54,910 bases of DNA, taken from the NCBI GenBank assembly GCA_902791475.1, contig CADAWC010000021.1, forward strand, positions 1-54,910. The letters are read 5' to 3'. This stretch comes from Fibrobacter succinogenes. Lineage in GTDB: Bacteria > Fibrobacterota > Fibrobacteria > Fibrobacterales > Fibrobacteraceae. The notes beneath the pieces were generated by a model. It did no database searches. It saw only the letters and a program-made list of their open reading frames with translations, and was not told the origin of the DNA. Shown here piece by piece: positions 1-8,558 of this stretch (positions are counted from its first letter, which is position 1; each line of letters starts with the position of its first letter). The translations under genes were made by a program, and so were the position numbers.

Positions 1-60
1 TTTTGGTAAAGCTCTAGAGCGGCAGTCCATTCATTTTCTGTGTGTTTCTTATACATGAAA

Positions 61-90
61 ACCCCGAAAGTTGTGTCCAACTTTCGGGGT
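61..90 (-). terminator. Probable intrinsic terminator (possibly bidirectional)
   Basis: A perfect 12-bp stem (CCCCGAAAGTTG with its complement) closes a 4-nt loop. On the minus strand it is followed by a short T run. It lies about 70 nt downstream of the stop codon of the secreted Pro-rich protein gene and probably ends its transcript. Confidence 0.75.
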
Positions 91-162
91 TCACATCATT
101 TTAAGCGAGAGGCTTTCTAATTTCAGCAAGCGAGCAGGCGCTCGCTAAAATTTTTCGCAAAC

Positions 163-636
163 TTAGTCGCGACGGTCGATATAGTGATGCTTCTTGTGCG
201 GCTTTTCCATGCGACGATAGTTGTCGCGATAAAGATCTTCGCATTCGCTAATGCTGCGAGCGGCAAAGAACTTACCACGTTTCGGGTCCTTGCAATCAAT
301 ACGGTCAGCACGGTCACGACGGTAATCAATCTGCATCCAGACATCACCATTATCGCAATAGAAGTCAAATTTACGTTCCTTTTCGCCACGATAACATTCG
401 CCACGGCTATACATCTTCTGATCGTTGTTGTAACGTTCAGCATGAATTCTGTCATGACGGTCACACTTCGGTTCTGCAAACTTGCAGGTAATTGACGGAG
501 CCGGAGGAGGTGGCGGAGGAGGCGGAGCCACGCGAGAGCTTTCCTCTTTCTTAGGTTCAACGTTAATCGTCAGTGCCATAGCAGACGTGCTAAGCAGCAT
601 GAGCGACATCGCGCAAGTAAGCATAAGCTTATTCAT
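163..636 (-). CDS. Secreted Pro-rich, Cys-containing protein of unknown function
   Basis: 157 residues. The N-terminus is a typical Sec signal peptide (MNKLMLTCAMSLMLLSTSAMA). It is followed by a short charged stretch and a run of eight prolines at about residues 38-45, which looks like a rigid spacer. The rest is rich in Arg, Asp, Tyr and Cys, with several evenly spaced cysteines that could form disulfides in the periplasm or outside the cell. An AGAGGTC ribosome binding site sits 5 nt before the ATG at 636, so the start is well supported. I do not recognise the family. It stands alone: ppa ends 231 nt upstream on the same strand. Confidence 0.8.
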   Translation of the reverse strand: MNKLMLTCAMSLMLLSTSAMALTINVEPKKEESSRVAPPPPPPPPAPSITCKFAEPKCDRHDRIHAERYNNDQKMYSRGECYRGEKERKFDFYCDNGDVWMQIDYRRDRADRIDCKDPKRGKFFAARSISECEDLYRDNYRRMEKPHKKHHYIDRRD

Positions 637-867
637 AAGACCTCTATATAATTTAATTGTTACAACAAAAATAATATATTAAATATTTTGTAACAAAACC
701 AACAAATTCTAAAAAAAATGGCCTCGCCCTCAAAAGCAAGACCATAGACAAATTTTATAACCCGCGACGCTAACCGCAGCTCTCGCTACTAAATGAGTTT
801 ACCGCTTCGCGGTTCTTTAATCAGCGGCTCGGCAATGCCCGTGCAAGCACGGTCGCTGCACTCGCCT
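637..867. other. Intergenic region with two small hairpins
   Basis: This 231-nt gap lies between ppa and the Pro-rich secreted gene. The part next to the Pro-rich gene is very AT-rich and holds an inverted repeat GTTACAA/TTGTAAC about 22 nt apart, just upstream of that gene's ribosome binding site, so an operator is possible. The part next to ppa holds two short GC hairpins (ACCGC/GCGGT and CCGTG/CACGG) without a T run. No further gene is visible. Confidence 0.5.
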
Positions 868-1458
868 TTAGATTAATTCCTCTGCAGTTATCTTATCATC
901 GTGTTCGGGTTCCTGATAGCAGGATTCCGGCACCTGGACCTGGTTCTGAAAGTAAGCCTTGTGTGCTGCAATCACCTTTTCACGAGCAAAAGCGGCATCC
1001 TTCCATTCACCAATTTGTACGTCCTTGCCTTCCAGTTCCTTGTAGTTCTGGAAGAAGTTCTTGGTAATGCGGAGGAACATCTGGTCCACGTCGGTAATGT
1101 CGCAGAACGGACGCGGGTTGAACACCGGCACGCCCAAAACCTTGTAGTCCTTCTTGCCACCATCGGTCATGTCGAGTGCCCCAATCACGCGGCAAGTGCA
1201 AACCGTACCCGTAATCATGGATGCCGGGCTGTAAATGAGCATGTCCAAAGCGTCACCATCGTCAGCCTTGGTGCTCGGAATAAAACCATACGTGCAAGGA
1301 TAGCTCATAGAGCTCAAAAGACAACGGTCAAGACGGAACACATGCAGGCGTTCGTCGTATTCATACTTCAAGTTCGTGTCTTTGCCGATTTCCACGACGC
1401 AGTCCACTTCGTAAGGATACTTGCGTCCAATTGGAAGATCCAAGTAGTTTATTGCCAT
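868..1458 (-). CDS. ppa: Inorganic pyrophosphatase (soluble, family I)
   Basis: 196 residues, the usual size for bacterial family I enzymes. It hydrolyses pyrophosphate to phosphate in the cytoplasm, driving biosynthetic reactions. The metal-binding signature is clear as DDGDALDML at about residues 66-74, preceded by the substrate-loop stretch YPCTYGFIP. The later DVDQMFLRITKNFFQNYKELEGK segment carries the conserved Asp and the C-terminal Lys region. GGAG lies 6-7 nt before the ATG. The gene is monocistronic: the Omp85-like gene ends about 120 nt upstream on the same strand. Confidence 0.95.
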   Translation of the reverse strand: MAINYLDLPIGRKYPYEVDCVVEIGKDTNLKYEYDERLHVFRLDRCLLSSMSYPCTYGFIPSTKADDGDALDMLIYSPASMITGTVCTCRVIGALDMTDGGKKDYKVLGVPVFNPRPFCDITDVDQMFLRITKNFFQNYKELEGKDVQIGEWKDAAFAREKVIAAHKAYFQNQVQVPESCYQEPEHDDKITAEELI

Positions 1459-1577
1459 TTATTCTCCGTCGGCCCACTTTGAGCCTCATTATCTTTTTAT
1501 TACAAATATAATCCCTAATTTAGTATTTATTCGGAAATTGTAAAGTCTTTTTTTACCAAAGTGTCTTCAAATCCAAA

Positions 1578-2900
1578 TTACCTACTCCGCCAGCGTGCCG
1601 AGGTCACCTTGTCAAAGAGTCCAAAATAAAACACCGGTTCACCGTGATCAGGGCTGTACCCCACCTCAAAGCGAATTCGGTCCAACGCCGGGATTACAAT
1701 ATGGAGGCCACCATAGACAGCACCTTCGTAATTTTTCCAGCCCGGAGTGCCTTTATCCCAAAGCACGCTTGCATCTAAGCCCGCCACCAGCTGGATTCCG
1801 TAAAAGAAGTTGACACCCCATAACGAAGCCGGACGACGCTCACGCAACACAAAGCGTTCTTCCAAAGTCAAAAGCATTTCGTGGACACCTAAGTGCAACG
1901 AGTCCGACTCGTGACCGCGGAACGTATTAGCCCCGCCGTGATAGTAATAATCATATTTTTTCACATCGCCCGGACGCATACGGACAAGCGCTGTCGCCCC
2001 CGTGACAAATCGACCAAACGTGTAATAGGCACGAGCATCTTCCAGGAACTCGACAAAATTCTCGCCACGCTTGCCGCCAACGCCAACATGCGTCACGTCA
2101 CTTTCAAAATAAATTCCCTTGCGCGTATCAAGTTCGCTATCGCGGTAGTCCACAGCAAAGCCAAGCCCAAATTCAGGCAACACGCCAGGTCCCTTTTCTA
2201 AATAGCGGTACACCGTTTTTCCGAGAATTGAAAAATGCGAAAGCAGTTTCCAGTTCACATCTAAACTAAGCAACCATGTCGCATCCTGAAAACCACGAAG
2301 GTCGTCCCAACTATCCGTCCGCAAGAACTCAAAATTCCAGCCCAACGGCAGCCCGAACAAATACGGGGAACTTGCGTAAAAGGCGTACTCGTTATTTTCG
2401 AAGAACGGGTCAATGGCGGTACGGAACTGCACCTCGGCACGGATGTCTTCGCCCAGCACATTCAAGTTCGCAAGCGCAAGCCCGAGCATAAGTCCATCGC
2501 GGTCCGTCTTTTTGCCTGCCGGCGAAGGAATCCAACGGAAGATTTCCTTAACGTGATACGTGAGTGTTATAGACGAGGGACGAGAGACGAGAGACGAGAG
2601 AGAATCGCCGAACGTTTTACAGGAAACGTAAACATCCGTAAAGAGGTCTAGGTCTTGCAGGCGAAGCTTCTCTGACTCAAAAGTCTTCTGCGAAAATTCG
2701 CCCCCAACCTTGTGCGTGAGTTCGCGCCACACCACATGCGGCTTCGTATGTTCCAAGCCTTCAAACTCAATCGATTCGATTTTTGCACCATCGCTGCATT
2801 GGTCAGAATCCACACGCAGCGAATCTGTTTCGGCGGCGTTTGCAGATACAAAAGCGGAAACTATCCCCGCTAACAAAAAAGTCTTCACAAAAAATTTCAC
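1578..2900 (-). CDS. Omp85/BamA-TamA-like outer membrane protein with one POTRA-like domain
   Basis: 440 residues. A signal peptide (cleavage near SANA-AE) is followed by a POTRA-like segment at about residues 40-120 (KIESIEFEGLEHTKPHVVW, then strand-rich sequence). The rest is a C-terminal surface-antigen-type beta-barrel with aromatic, alternating strands and a terminal region ending in DKVTSARWRSR. It is much shorter than BamA and has a single POTRA, so it resembles the small Omp85/patatin-like or TamA-like members; its substrate is unknown. The start is a GTG at 2900 without a clear ribosome binding site. A heptamer array (AGACGAG units, about 2570-2606) is embedded in frame near residues 98-110 and encodes a Ser/Leu-rich stretch that probably forms a loop at the end of the POTRA segment. 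Confidence 0.8.
   Translation of the reverse strand: MKFFVKTFLLAGIVSAFVSANAAETDSLRVDSDQCSDGAKIESIEFEGLEHTKPHVVWRELTHKVGGEFSQKTFESEKLRLQDLDLFTDVYVSCKTFGDSLSSLVSRPSSITLTYHVKEIFRWIPSPAGKKTDRDGLMLGLALANLNVLGEDIRAEVQFRTAIDPFFENNEYAFYASSPYLFGLPLGWNFEFLRTDSWDDLRGFQDATWLLSLDVNWKLLSHFSILGKTVYRYLEKGPGVLPEFGLGFAVDYRDSELDTRKGIYFESDVTHVGVGGKRGENFVEFLEDARAYYTFGRFVTGATALVRMRPGDVKKYDYYYHGGANTFRGHESDSLHLGVHEMLLTLEERFVLRERRPASLWGVNFFYGIQLVAGLDASVLWDKGTPGWKNYEGAVYGGLHIVIPALDRIRFEVGYSPDHGEPVFYFGLFDKVTSARWRSR
2570..2606. repeat. Heptamer (AGACGAG) array inside the Omp85-like gene
   Basis: About five degenerate copies of a 7-bp unit AGACGAG run through the coding sequence. Because 7 is not a multiple of 3 the units encode different residues in turn. 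Similar units occur in hrpB and in nearby intergenic DNA. Confidence 0.8.
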
Positions 2901-2986
2901 GAATCAAAGATACAAAAGGCATTCGCTAGCGTTTTTTGCGAAGTTCACAAAAATTGCTATATTTGAGGCACCAAATTGAGGTGATT

Positions 2987-3451
2987 ATGTTAGACTTTTT
3001 CGCAAACAACTGGCCCTACCTGATTATTCTGGTCGTGGTCGTCGCTTTATTTTTTATCATCCGTGGTGCGCTCAAGGGCCTGAAAGCCAGAAGCCCGTTC
3101 AACATGGAAAACATCCGCAAGAGCACCGAACCGAACTTCCTCGCTCTCCAGCAGAAGTCCAAGGCTTTGCTTGCCGATGCCGACATGATTTGCGAAATCA
3201 AGCCGGGTAGCGATCAGGTCATCCCGAAGAAAGAAGATGTGAAGTTTTTCCGTCGTGCCGTTTCACAGAAGTTTAAGCTCGCTGTGTTCCAGGTTCCGGG
3301 TACAAACAAGGTCGTGTTCTTCTTCTGCAAGACCGAAGCTGGCATCCGTAGGAGACTCCAGAACTTGGTCATCAACCAGAAGTTCCGCGAAGGAAAGCCG
3401 CCTTACATGGATGTCGCAACGGGTGAAAAACTGAGATACCCGAAGGCTTAA
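2987..3451 (+). CDS. Small membrane-anchored protein of unknown function
   Basis: 154 residues. The start at 2987 is preferred over an in-frame ATG at 2936 because a GAGGTG ribosome binding site lies just before it and because translation then opens directly with a membrane helix (residues about 10-27). The remaining 120 residues are cytoplasmic, basic, and contain a FFRRAVSQKFKLAVFQVPG segment followed by a KVVFFFCKT strand and an RRRLQNLV helix, suggesting one small alpha/beta domain. I do not recognise it. It is divergent from the Omp85-like gene with under 90 nt between the starts. Confidence 0.75.
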   Translation: MLDFFANNWPYLIILVVVVALFFIIRGALKGLKARSPFNMENIRKSTEPNFLALQQKSKALLADADMICEIKPGSDQVIPKKEDVKFFRRAVSQKFKLAVFQVPGTNKVVFFFCKTEAGIRRRLQNLVINQKFREGKPPYMDVATGEKLRYPKA

Positions 3452-3572
3452 CGAGACGAAAGACCGCTTCGCTCACAGACTAGAGACGAGAGAAGCGAAA
3501 GATCTAATTTATATACCCCGGTCACTGTGCCGGGGTCAACTTTTTTAAAGAGACCTAAAGAGAAAATCTACA
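3452..3572. repeat. Intergenic heptamer relics (AGACGAG family)
   Basis: Directly after the stop codon of the small membrane protein come degenerate AGACGAG/AGACTAG units (about 3452-3500), the same family found inside the Omp85-like and hrpB genes. They are followed by a terminator hairpin. Confidence 0.65.
3515..3547 (+). terminator. Probable intrinsic terminator
   Basis: ACCCCGG and CCGGGGT form a 7-bp GC stem around an 8-nt loop, followed by CAAC and a run of six T. It would end the transcript of the small membrane protein gene just before hrpB. Confidence 0.7.
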
Positions 3573-6227
3573 ATGCGCACATACAAAGATTTAGCCATTG
3601 CCGAAGAAGAACAAAAGCTCGTAGACGCCGTCAACAAGACGAACAACTTGCTCGTCGAAGCGCCCACCGGTAGCGGTAAGTCTTTGTACATTCCGTGGTT
3701 TTTGAGCAAACACTTTAGCGGGCGCATTGTCGTATTGCAGCCGAGACGCATTGCAGCACTCGCCCTCGCACAGTACTCTGCAAAGCTCCACAACGAGCCG
3801 TGTGGCAAAACCGTCGGTTACCAGTTCCGTCAAGACAGTTGCAAATCTAGCGCTACGCGAATATTGTTCCAAACGTACGGTAACTTTTTGCAGGAACTTC
3901 TGCACGGCAAGATGAATGCGGAATGGGTCATCTTTGATGAATACCACGAACGCAAAGCCGACATGGACCTGCTCTTTGCGTACTTGCTCAAATTGCAAAC
4001 CGCAAATCGCGCATCCGAAAGCGAAAGCATCAAGGCACCGAGAATCGCTGTCATGAGCGCAAAGCTCAACCGCGAAGAAAAGGAACAAGCGCTCGGCGTC
4101 AAATGTCTGGAACTCGGGCATCCGCTTTATCCCGTACAAATTCTTCACCAAAAACCTGCCGCAGGCACAAACATCAGCGCAGGTCAGGGAATCGAAAGCG
4201 AAGTTGTCCGGGCATTGCGCACGTTGTACCGCAATAACGTTTGGCAAACTACGCTCGTATTCTTGCCGGGTAAAGCCGAAATTGCCAAATGCCACACCGC
4301 CGCGAGCGAAGCTCTGGGCGACAACGTCGCCGAGTTCCTTGAACTCTACGGCGGCCAAGACCGCGAAACGCAAGACCGCATTTTCGAAGAAACGGAACGT
4401 CCGCGTGTCATCTTTACAACCAACATTGCAGAAACGTCTATCACTGTTCCAAATGTGACAGGTGTTGTCGATAGCGGTATCGAACGCGTCAGCGAATATG
4501 ACGATAGCGAAAAAGTGAATGTGCTCCGCACGCTCCCGATTTCGCTGCAAAACGCCATCCAGCGCAGTGGCCGTAGCGGCCGTACACAGAACGGTTGTGC
4601 CATCCGCCTCTGGACGGAAGATGCCGAGAAGCACATGCCACAAGGCATCGTGCCCGAAGTCTTGCAAATCGAGCCCTCGGAACTTTTATTGCAAAAAGCA
4701 GCGCTTGAAGATTCATGGGCCCTATCGCCTAACGGCTCCAGGGTGACAATTGATGATGACGTCATTGCGAAGCAATCCCAAATAAAACTGCCCACGGCGA
4801 TTCCAGAAGCGCGCGAAAGAGTCGCCAATGCGATGCTCAATAACTTCGGCATGTTGCAAGATGGCTGCATCACGGAACTTGGCAAGCGAGCCATCCAAAC
4901 GCCAATTTCAAATATTCCGCTCGCATTGATTTTGGCAAAAGCAACAAGCACCGCAGACCTCCCCGACTTGCTCCTCGCCGCCATGGCTTGGATTCATTCC
5001 GGCACAGAGTTTGTACAGAAATCTAAAAACACGCTCAACTTGCTCACGCTCGCAAGCGATACACTTTCAAAAGCCATCAACGTTCCGCGAGAAGTCTCGT
5101 TCACGCTAAAGCAGCTCCGCGATTACAGAGACAATTTAGACGAGAGACGTGGTTCGGCAGGCTCACCAACCGAGACGAGAGACGAGAGAAGAGGTATGCC
5201 TATCGCAAAAGGCGAGCCCGACACACACGCCATAGCCCAAAGCCTTCTCGCCGCATTCCCGGATGCACTTGCCACTCCAAGCGGAAACGTTTACAAGTTG
5301 AGCAACGGCAACACCATCCGTTTGCAAGTATCAGAGCCGCCATACGCATTGCTCGCACTCTCTATGCTCCGCACGGGTGGCGGCAGCAAATCAGAACTGC
5401 GCGTAAGCCTTTACGCTCCAGTGCCCAAAGAATTGCTCGGCGGCGAAAGCGAAAACATTCGCTATGAACTGTTATGGCGTAGCGGTCAAGAACGCTTTAT
5501 CGGCATCGAGATTCACGAAAGCGAAAGTCCCAATGGTGACATTCGCGAAACAAGCCGCAAAGAAATTCTCCCGCAAGAGGCCTCGCCCAAAGTCCTCGAA
5601 AAGCTCAAAGAGCTCACCGCCGAAGCTTGGCGCGACAAGCTCGAAAAAGAAAACTGGACCGGCCGTTACCTCACCGAAAACATCCAGACGCTCCTTATCA
5701 AGATGCGCCTTGCGGCAAAGCTTTACCCGGAATACGGCCTCCCCGAATTCAATGACGAGGATATGGAACTTATTCTAAACGAGCTTACGGACGGCATATT
5801 CCTTTTGCGCGACATCAACGAAGACCGTTACCGCAACATTGTCGAAGATTACTTCGGTAAGTCCATGCTCGCATGGCTGCAAAAGACATTCCCCGATCAT
5901 TACGTGTTGCCTAACGGCAAGCGCGCCCGCTACAGCTATCAAGAAGTTGCAACAGCCGATGAACAGAGCAGCGGCAAGATTGTACAAAGCGCAGACGGCG
6001 TTCTCGTCGAGATTTCAGCACGCATCGAAGACTTTATGCAGCTCCGCGGCGAGCACAAAATCGCAGATGGCAAGCTCAAAGTGCGTTACGACATTCTCGC
6101 ACCGAACTTTCGCACGATTCAAAAGACATGGGATCTCACAAGCTTCTGGCAGAACACCTACGCCGAAGTTCGCAAAGAACTCCGCGGACGCTATCCAAAG
6201 CACCCATGGCCGGAAACGGTCATGTAA
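3573..6227 (+). CDS. hrpB: HrpB-like ATP-dependent DEAH-box helicase
   Basis: 884 residues. It is an SF2 helicase of the HrpB type, presumably acting on RNA. Motif I is APTGSGKS (about residues 30-37). Motif II reads DEYH (122-125) followed by ER, as in the DEFHER form typical of HrpB. Motif VI is QRSGRSGRT near residue 330. The C-terminus ends with KHPWPE, the tail signature of HrpB. Length is close to the usual 800-850. Extra sequence at about residues 523-550 is encoded by a heptamer (AGACGAG) array and adds a charged Arg/Glu-rich insertion with no counterpart I know of in the family. The gene is monocistronic. A palindrome that includes its stop codon follows it. Confidence 0.88.
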   Translation: MRTYKDLAIAEEEQKLVDAVNKTNNLLVEAPTGSGKSLYIPWFLSKHFSGRIVVLQPRRIAALALAQYSAKLHNEPCGKTVGYQFRQDSCKSSATRILFQTYGNFLQELLHGKMNAEWVIFDEYHERKADMDLLFAYLLKLQTANRASESESIKAPRIAVMSAKLNREEKEQALGVKCLELGHPLYPVQILHQKPAAGTNISAGQGIESEVVRALRTLYRNNVWQTTLVFLPGKAEIAKCHTAASEALGDNVAEFLELYGGQDRETQDRIFEETERPRVIFTTNIAETSITVPNVTGVVDSGIERVSEYDDSEKVNVLRTLPISLQNAIQRSGRSGRTQNGCAIRLWTEDAEKHMPQGIVPEVLQIEPSELLLQKAALEDSWALSPNGSRVTIDDDVIAKQSQIKLPTAIPEARERVANAMLNNFGMLQDGCITELGKRAIQTPISNIPLALILAKATSTADLPDLLLAAMAWIHSGTEFVQKSKNTLNLLTLASDTLSKAINVPREVSFTLKQLRDYRDNLDERRGSAGSPTETRDERRGMPIAKGEPDTHAIAQSLLAAFPDALATPSGNVYKLSNGNTIRLQVSEPPYALLALSMLRTGGGSKSELRVSLYAPVPKELLGGESENIRYELLWRSGQERFIGIEIHESESPNGDIRETSRKEILPQEASPKVLEKLKELTAEAWRDKLEKENWTGRYLTENIQTLLIKMRLAAKLYPEYGLPEFNDEDMELILNELTDGIFLLRDINEDRYRNIVEDYFGKSMLAWLQKTFPDHYVLPNGKRARYSYQEVATADEQSSGKIVQSADGVLVEISARIEDFMQLRGEHKIADGKLKVRYDILAPNFRTIQKTWDLTSFWQNTYAEVRKELRGRYPKHPWPETVM
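5139..5222. repeat. Heptamer (AGACGAG) element embedded in hrpB
   Basis: AGACGAG units occur in two clusters (about 5139-5152 and 5172-5195) separated by a short GC-rich piece, all in frame. The encoded stretch is rich in Arg, Glu, Gly and looks like an insertion into the helicase C-terminal part. Confidence 0.75.
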
Positions 6228-6256
6228 TTTCATTACATGAAAAAAAAGTTTTTTTG
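6221..6256 (+). terminator. Possible terminator overlapping the hrpB stop codon
   Basis: CATGTAA and TTACATG form a 7-bp stem with a 5-nt loop; the stop codon is part of the left arm. A run of eight A, then G and seven T follows. It could terminate hrpB, but the A run between stem and T run makes it atypical. Confidence 0.4.
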
Positions 6257-6465
6257 AAAAGCATGCGGGCGGGGCCCCAGCTCAGAGTTGACGCCTACGG
6301 CGTCAGCGGCTTCACTCGGTCATGAACGCCTGCTAGCAGTCGTTCGCGACTCTCGTTTTGCACGCTACTGCGAAGAAAATACCTTGGCCGACGCTTTTTG
6401 TAATACAAGACGCTAATCTATTTAATAATATTAAAGCACCTAAAATTTACTGTAACACTAAGAAG
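6257..6465. other. Convergent intergenic region without a gene
   Basis: Between the 3' ends of hrpB and the propeller gene. It contains one perfect 7-bp hairpin, TGACGCC/GGCGTCA at 6289-6305, and a weak GTAAC/GTTAC hairpin at about 6450-6470 beside the propeller stop codon. No open reading frame worth calling. Confidence 0.5.
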
Positions 6466-8043
6466 TTACTTCACGCTATACACAGCGAGTGTTTTGCTGT
6501 ACTCGTAGCCTACAACTAAAAGCGGTTCACCGTTCGGGCTCTTTTCAGCAGGGATAAACAAGATGCCTTCAGGGCCGCGATCTTTCGGGTCTAAATAGAA
6601 ATCTTCCAATTTCGGAGCATTCCCGCTCTCGATTCCCGTAATGTCAAACACGGCAACGCCACTCGTGCGTTCCAGGCCAACAAAGGCATAGCGCTTATCG
6701 CCCACAATACCCGTCGTCACGTTTTCCGGTTCGCAGCCCTTGTCTTCACTGCGGGCATCCATCTTGACCTTGCCCTTTTTGGAATTCCAGTTAAAATAAT
6801 CAGGCGCCATCTGAGCCATCGTCTGTTCAAAAGCGTCGCCAGAATCCCACATCAGGTGCCCCGTTTCGCCATCGAAAATGCTTATCGAGCGCGTTCCAAA
6901 GCTATACATGTAAGGGCATCTGCCATTCTCCGTCTTATCCGGAGCCACATTGCAGCGTTCCAAATTGCTCACAGAAATGTTCTTCACCTCTTCGAGCATT
7001 TCGGTCGTAAACACGCTAGGATCCAGCAAGCCATTCTGAGCCAGCATCATCGGAGTCGTCACATCCGTCCAAGCCTTGTAATCATTGACCGGAGAACCTT
7101 CATTCGCCGTAAGCACAAACGTCTTGCCGTTCACAGTGAACGCCGAAATTCCATCCGGTTGGCGCAAGCCTCGCAACGGATAATTCTTGATTTCAATTTT
7201 TTTGTTCTTCTTGATGTCCAGACCAAATCCCGGCTTGGAATGGTCCACATAACCGAGCGGGAACACATCCAATATTTTTTTCGATTCGACATCAAACTTC
7301 ACAAGAGCATTGTTCTCTTGCAAGCTCACCCACGCGGTTTTAGAATCCTCGGAAACCGTAATATATTCCGGTTCAAGAGACTGAACAAAACTCTTCACGC
7401 CCGTCTTACGAACGCCCTTTGCCATCAGAGCAAGCGAATCCTGTTCGCCAAATCCGACAACCGTCTTCTGCGGCTTTTTCCAAGCTTTCGCCAAATCAGC
7501 AGCACTCGACACATTCACGCCAGCAATCGACAAAACACCAATGCCGCCTTCCGGGTCTTCCACAAAATTTTCATCCGGAGAGCCTTCGCATGCCACGAGC
7601 AAATTCTTTCCATCCGGAGTAAAGGTAATCATGTCAGGCATGTAACACAATTCGTGTTTTCCAAGAACTTCAAGTTTCTTGTTGTAGCGCATGACCTGCA
7701 CATGTCCCATTTCCCATTCGGGGTTGTTCAAAAGACTTACCGCCACGAGGTCGCCATTGACCGTCACGCTAGAGGCGCCCCCCGGCAACTTGACTTCGCT
7801 CACCTTTTTTGGGTTGGCGGGGTCTGCCATATCGACCACTTCCAAAACATTCTCGCCGCCAACCACGAACAGCACTTTCTTTTCGGGCATGTACGCCGAA
7901 ATTTCAGCCGTCGTCATCGGAATGGAAGCAATCTGCTTCAGTGCCGAACGCAAATGGAACGGTCCAGCCGGCACATCCGATTTTTTAGCAAACGAAAAGC
8001 CCGCGCACATAAGCAGGCTCATGATAAAAGCGGTTCTTTTCAT
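6466..8043 (-). CDS. Secreted choice-of-anchor I family beta-propeller protein
   Basis: 525 residues with a signal peptide (cleavage near SFA-KK). Repeated beta-propeller blades follow. Hallmarks of the choice-of-anchor I / alkaline-phosphatase-like propeller family are the PDGKNLLVACEGSPDENF stretch, TFVLTANEGSPVNDY, and the C-terminal block beginning GPEGILFIPAEKSPNG and ending in a GYEYSKTLAVY strand. Members are exported and often cell-surface associated; the substrate is not established. It starts 34 nt after the coiled-coil membrane protein gene. A GGGGAG ribosome binding site lies next to a compact GC hairpin. Probably the last gene of the long minus-strand operon. Confidence 0.8.
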   Translation of the reverse strand: MKRTAFIMSLLMCAGFSFAKKSDVPAGPFHLRSALKQIASIPMTTAEISAYMPEKKVLFVVGGENVLEVVDMADPANPKKVSEVKLPGGASSVTVNGDLVAVSLLNNPEWEMGHVQVMRYNKKLEVLGKHELCYMPDMITFTPDGKNLLVACEGSPDENFVEDPEGGIGVLSIAGVNVSSAADLAKAWKKPQKTVVGFGEQDSLALMAKGVRKTGVKSFVQSLEPEYITVSEDSKTAWVSLQENNALVKFDVESKKILDVFPLGYVDHSKPGFGLDIKKNKKIEIKNYPLRGLRQPDGISAFTVNGKTFVLTANEGSPVNDYKAWTDVTTPMMLAQNGLLDPSVFTTEMLEEVKNISVSNLERCNVAPDKTENGRCPYMYSFGTRSISIFDGETGHLMWDSGDAFEQTMAQMAPDYFNWNSKKGKVKMDARSEDKGCEPENVTTGIVGDKRYAFVGLERTSGVAVFDITGIESGNAPKLEDFYLDPKDRGPEGILFIPAEKSPNGEPLLVVGYEYSKTLAVYSVK

Positions 8044-8053
8044 TTCAACTCCC

Positions 8054-8068
8054 CGCGGCAGTGCCGCG
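8054..8068 (-). promoter_or_regulatory. Compact hairpin abutting a ribosome binding site
   Basis: CGCGGC and GCCGCG form a 6-bp all-GC stem with a 3-nt loop. On the minus-strand mRNA it ends directly against the GGGGAG ribosome binding site of the propeller gene, so it could protect the transcript 5' end or modulate initiation. Confidence 0.4.
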
Positions 8069-8077
8069 ACTAAAAAA

Positions 8078-8548
8078 TTAATCGAGAATCAGCCACATGA
8101 TAAGCATGCCAAGACCAAAGCTACCAAGCATCGATGCCGACTGCATCATCATGCTGTTCTTTTCATCTTCCTTAGCTTTGGCATCCTTAGCTTTTTGCTT
8201 TTCGGCCTGTTCCTGACTGGCCTGCATTGCAACGCTTAAAGCCTTAGCACAAGTTTCGTTGTTCTTCTTGAGCGTATTGTAGCTCTGTTCCCAGTTTTCA
8301 CACTTAGTCTTTTCCACTTCGAGATCCGACCGCAGCGATTGCTTTTCTACAGTGCATGCGCTATCGCGAAGTGCCATCACGCTATCACGCACAGCAATTT
8401 CTGCGACAAGCTCTGCCTTCTCGGCATCACGTTCAGCAGTGTTTACTGCCGCTTTGGGTCCTGCCGCATTCACAGCCCCAGCAAAAGCAAGCACAAACAA
8501 GGCACTCAGAGCCCGCGATTTCACAAAAGATCGAACAACAGAAACCAT
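8078..8548 (-). CDS. Coiled-coil protein with signal segment and C-terminal membrane helix
   Basis: 156 residues. A hydrophobic N-terminal segment (residues about 13-29, ending AGAVNAA) resembles a signal peptide. Residues 35-130 are a charged, heptad-like coiled coil containing three cysteines and a Lys/Ala/Glu-rich stretch (QAEKQKAKDAKAKEDEKN). A C-terminal hydrophobic helix (SMLGSFGLGMLIMWLILD) likely inserts in the inner membrane. No family is recognised. GAGGG precedes the ATG and the gap to the adenosine kinase stop is only 10 nt, so it belongs to the same operon. Confidence 0.7.
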   Translation of the reverse strand: MVSVVRSFVKSRALSALFVLAFAGAVNAAGPKAAVNTAERDAEKAELVAEIAVRDSVMALRDSACTVEKQSLRSDLEVEKTKCENWEQSYNTLKKNNETCAKALSVAMQASQEQAEKQKAKDAKAKEDEKNSMMMQSASMLGSFGLGMLIMWLILD

Positions 8549-8558
8549 ATTCCCTCAA

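Noticed and set aside
3936..3947. Loss of the DEAH motif in the helicase (DEYH)
   Set aside because: HrpB-type helicases have DEFH-like variants at this place, so the change is normal.
6289..6305. TGACGCC/GGCGTCA hairpin after hrpB as a terminator
   Set aside because: There is no T run on either strand next to the stem.
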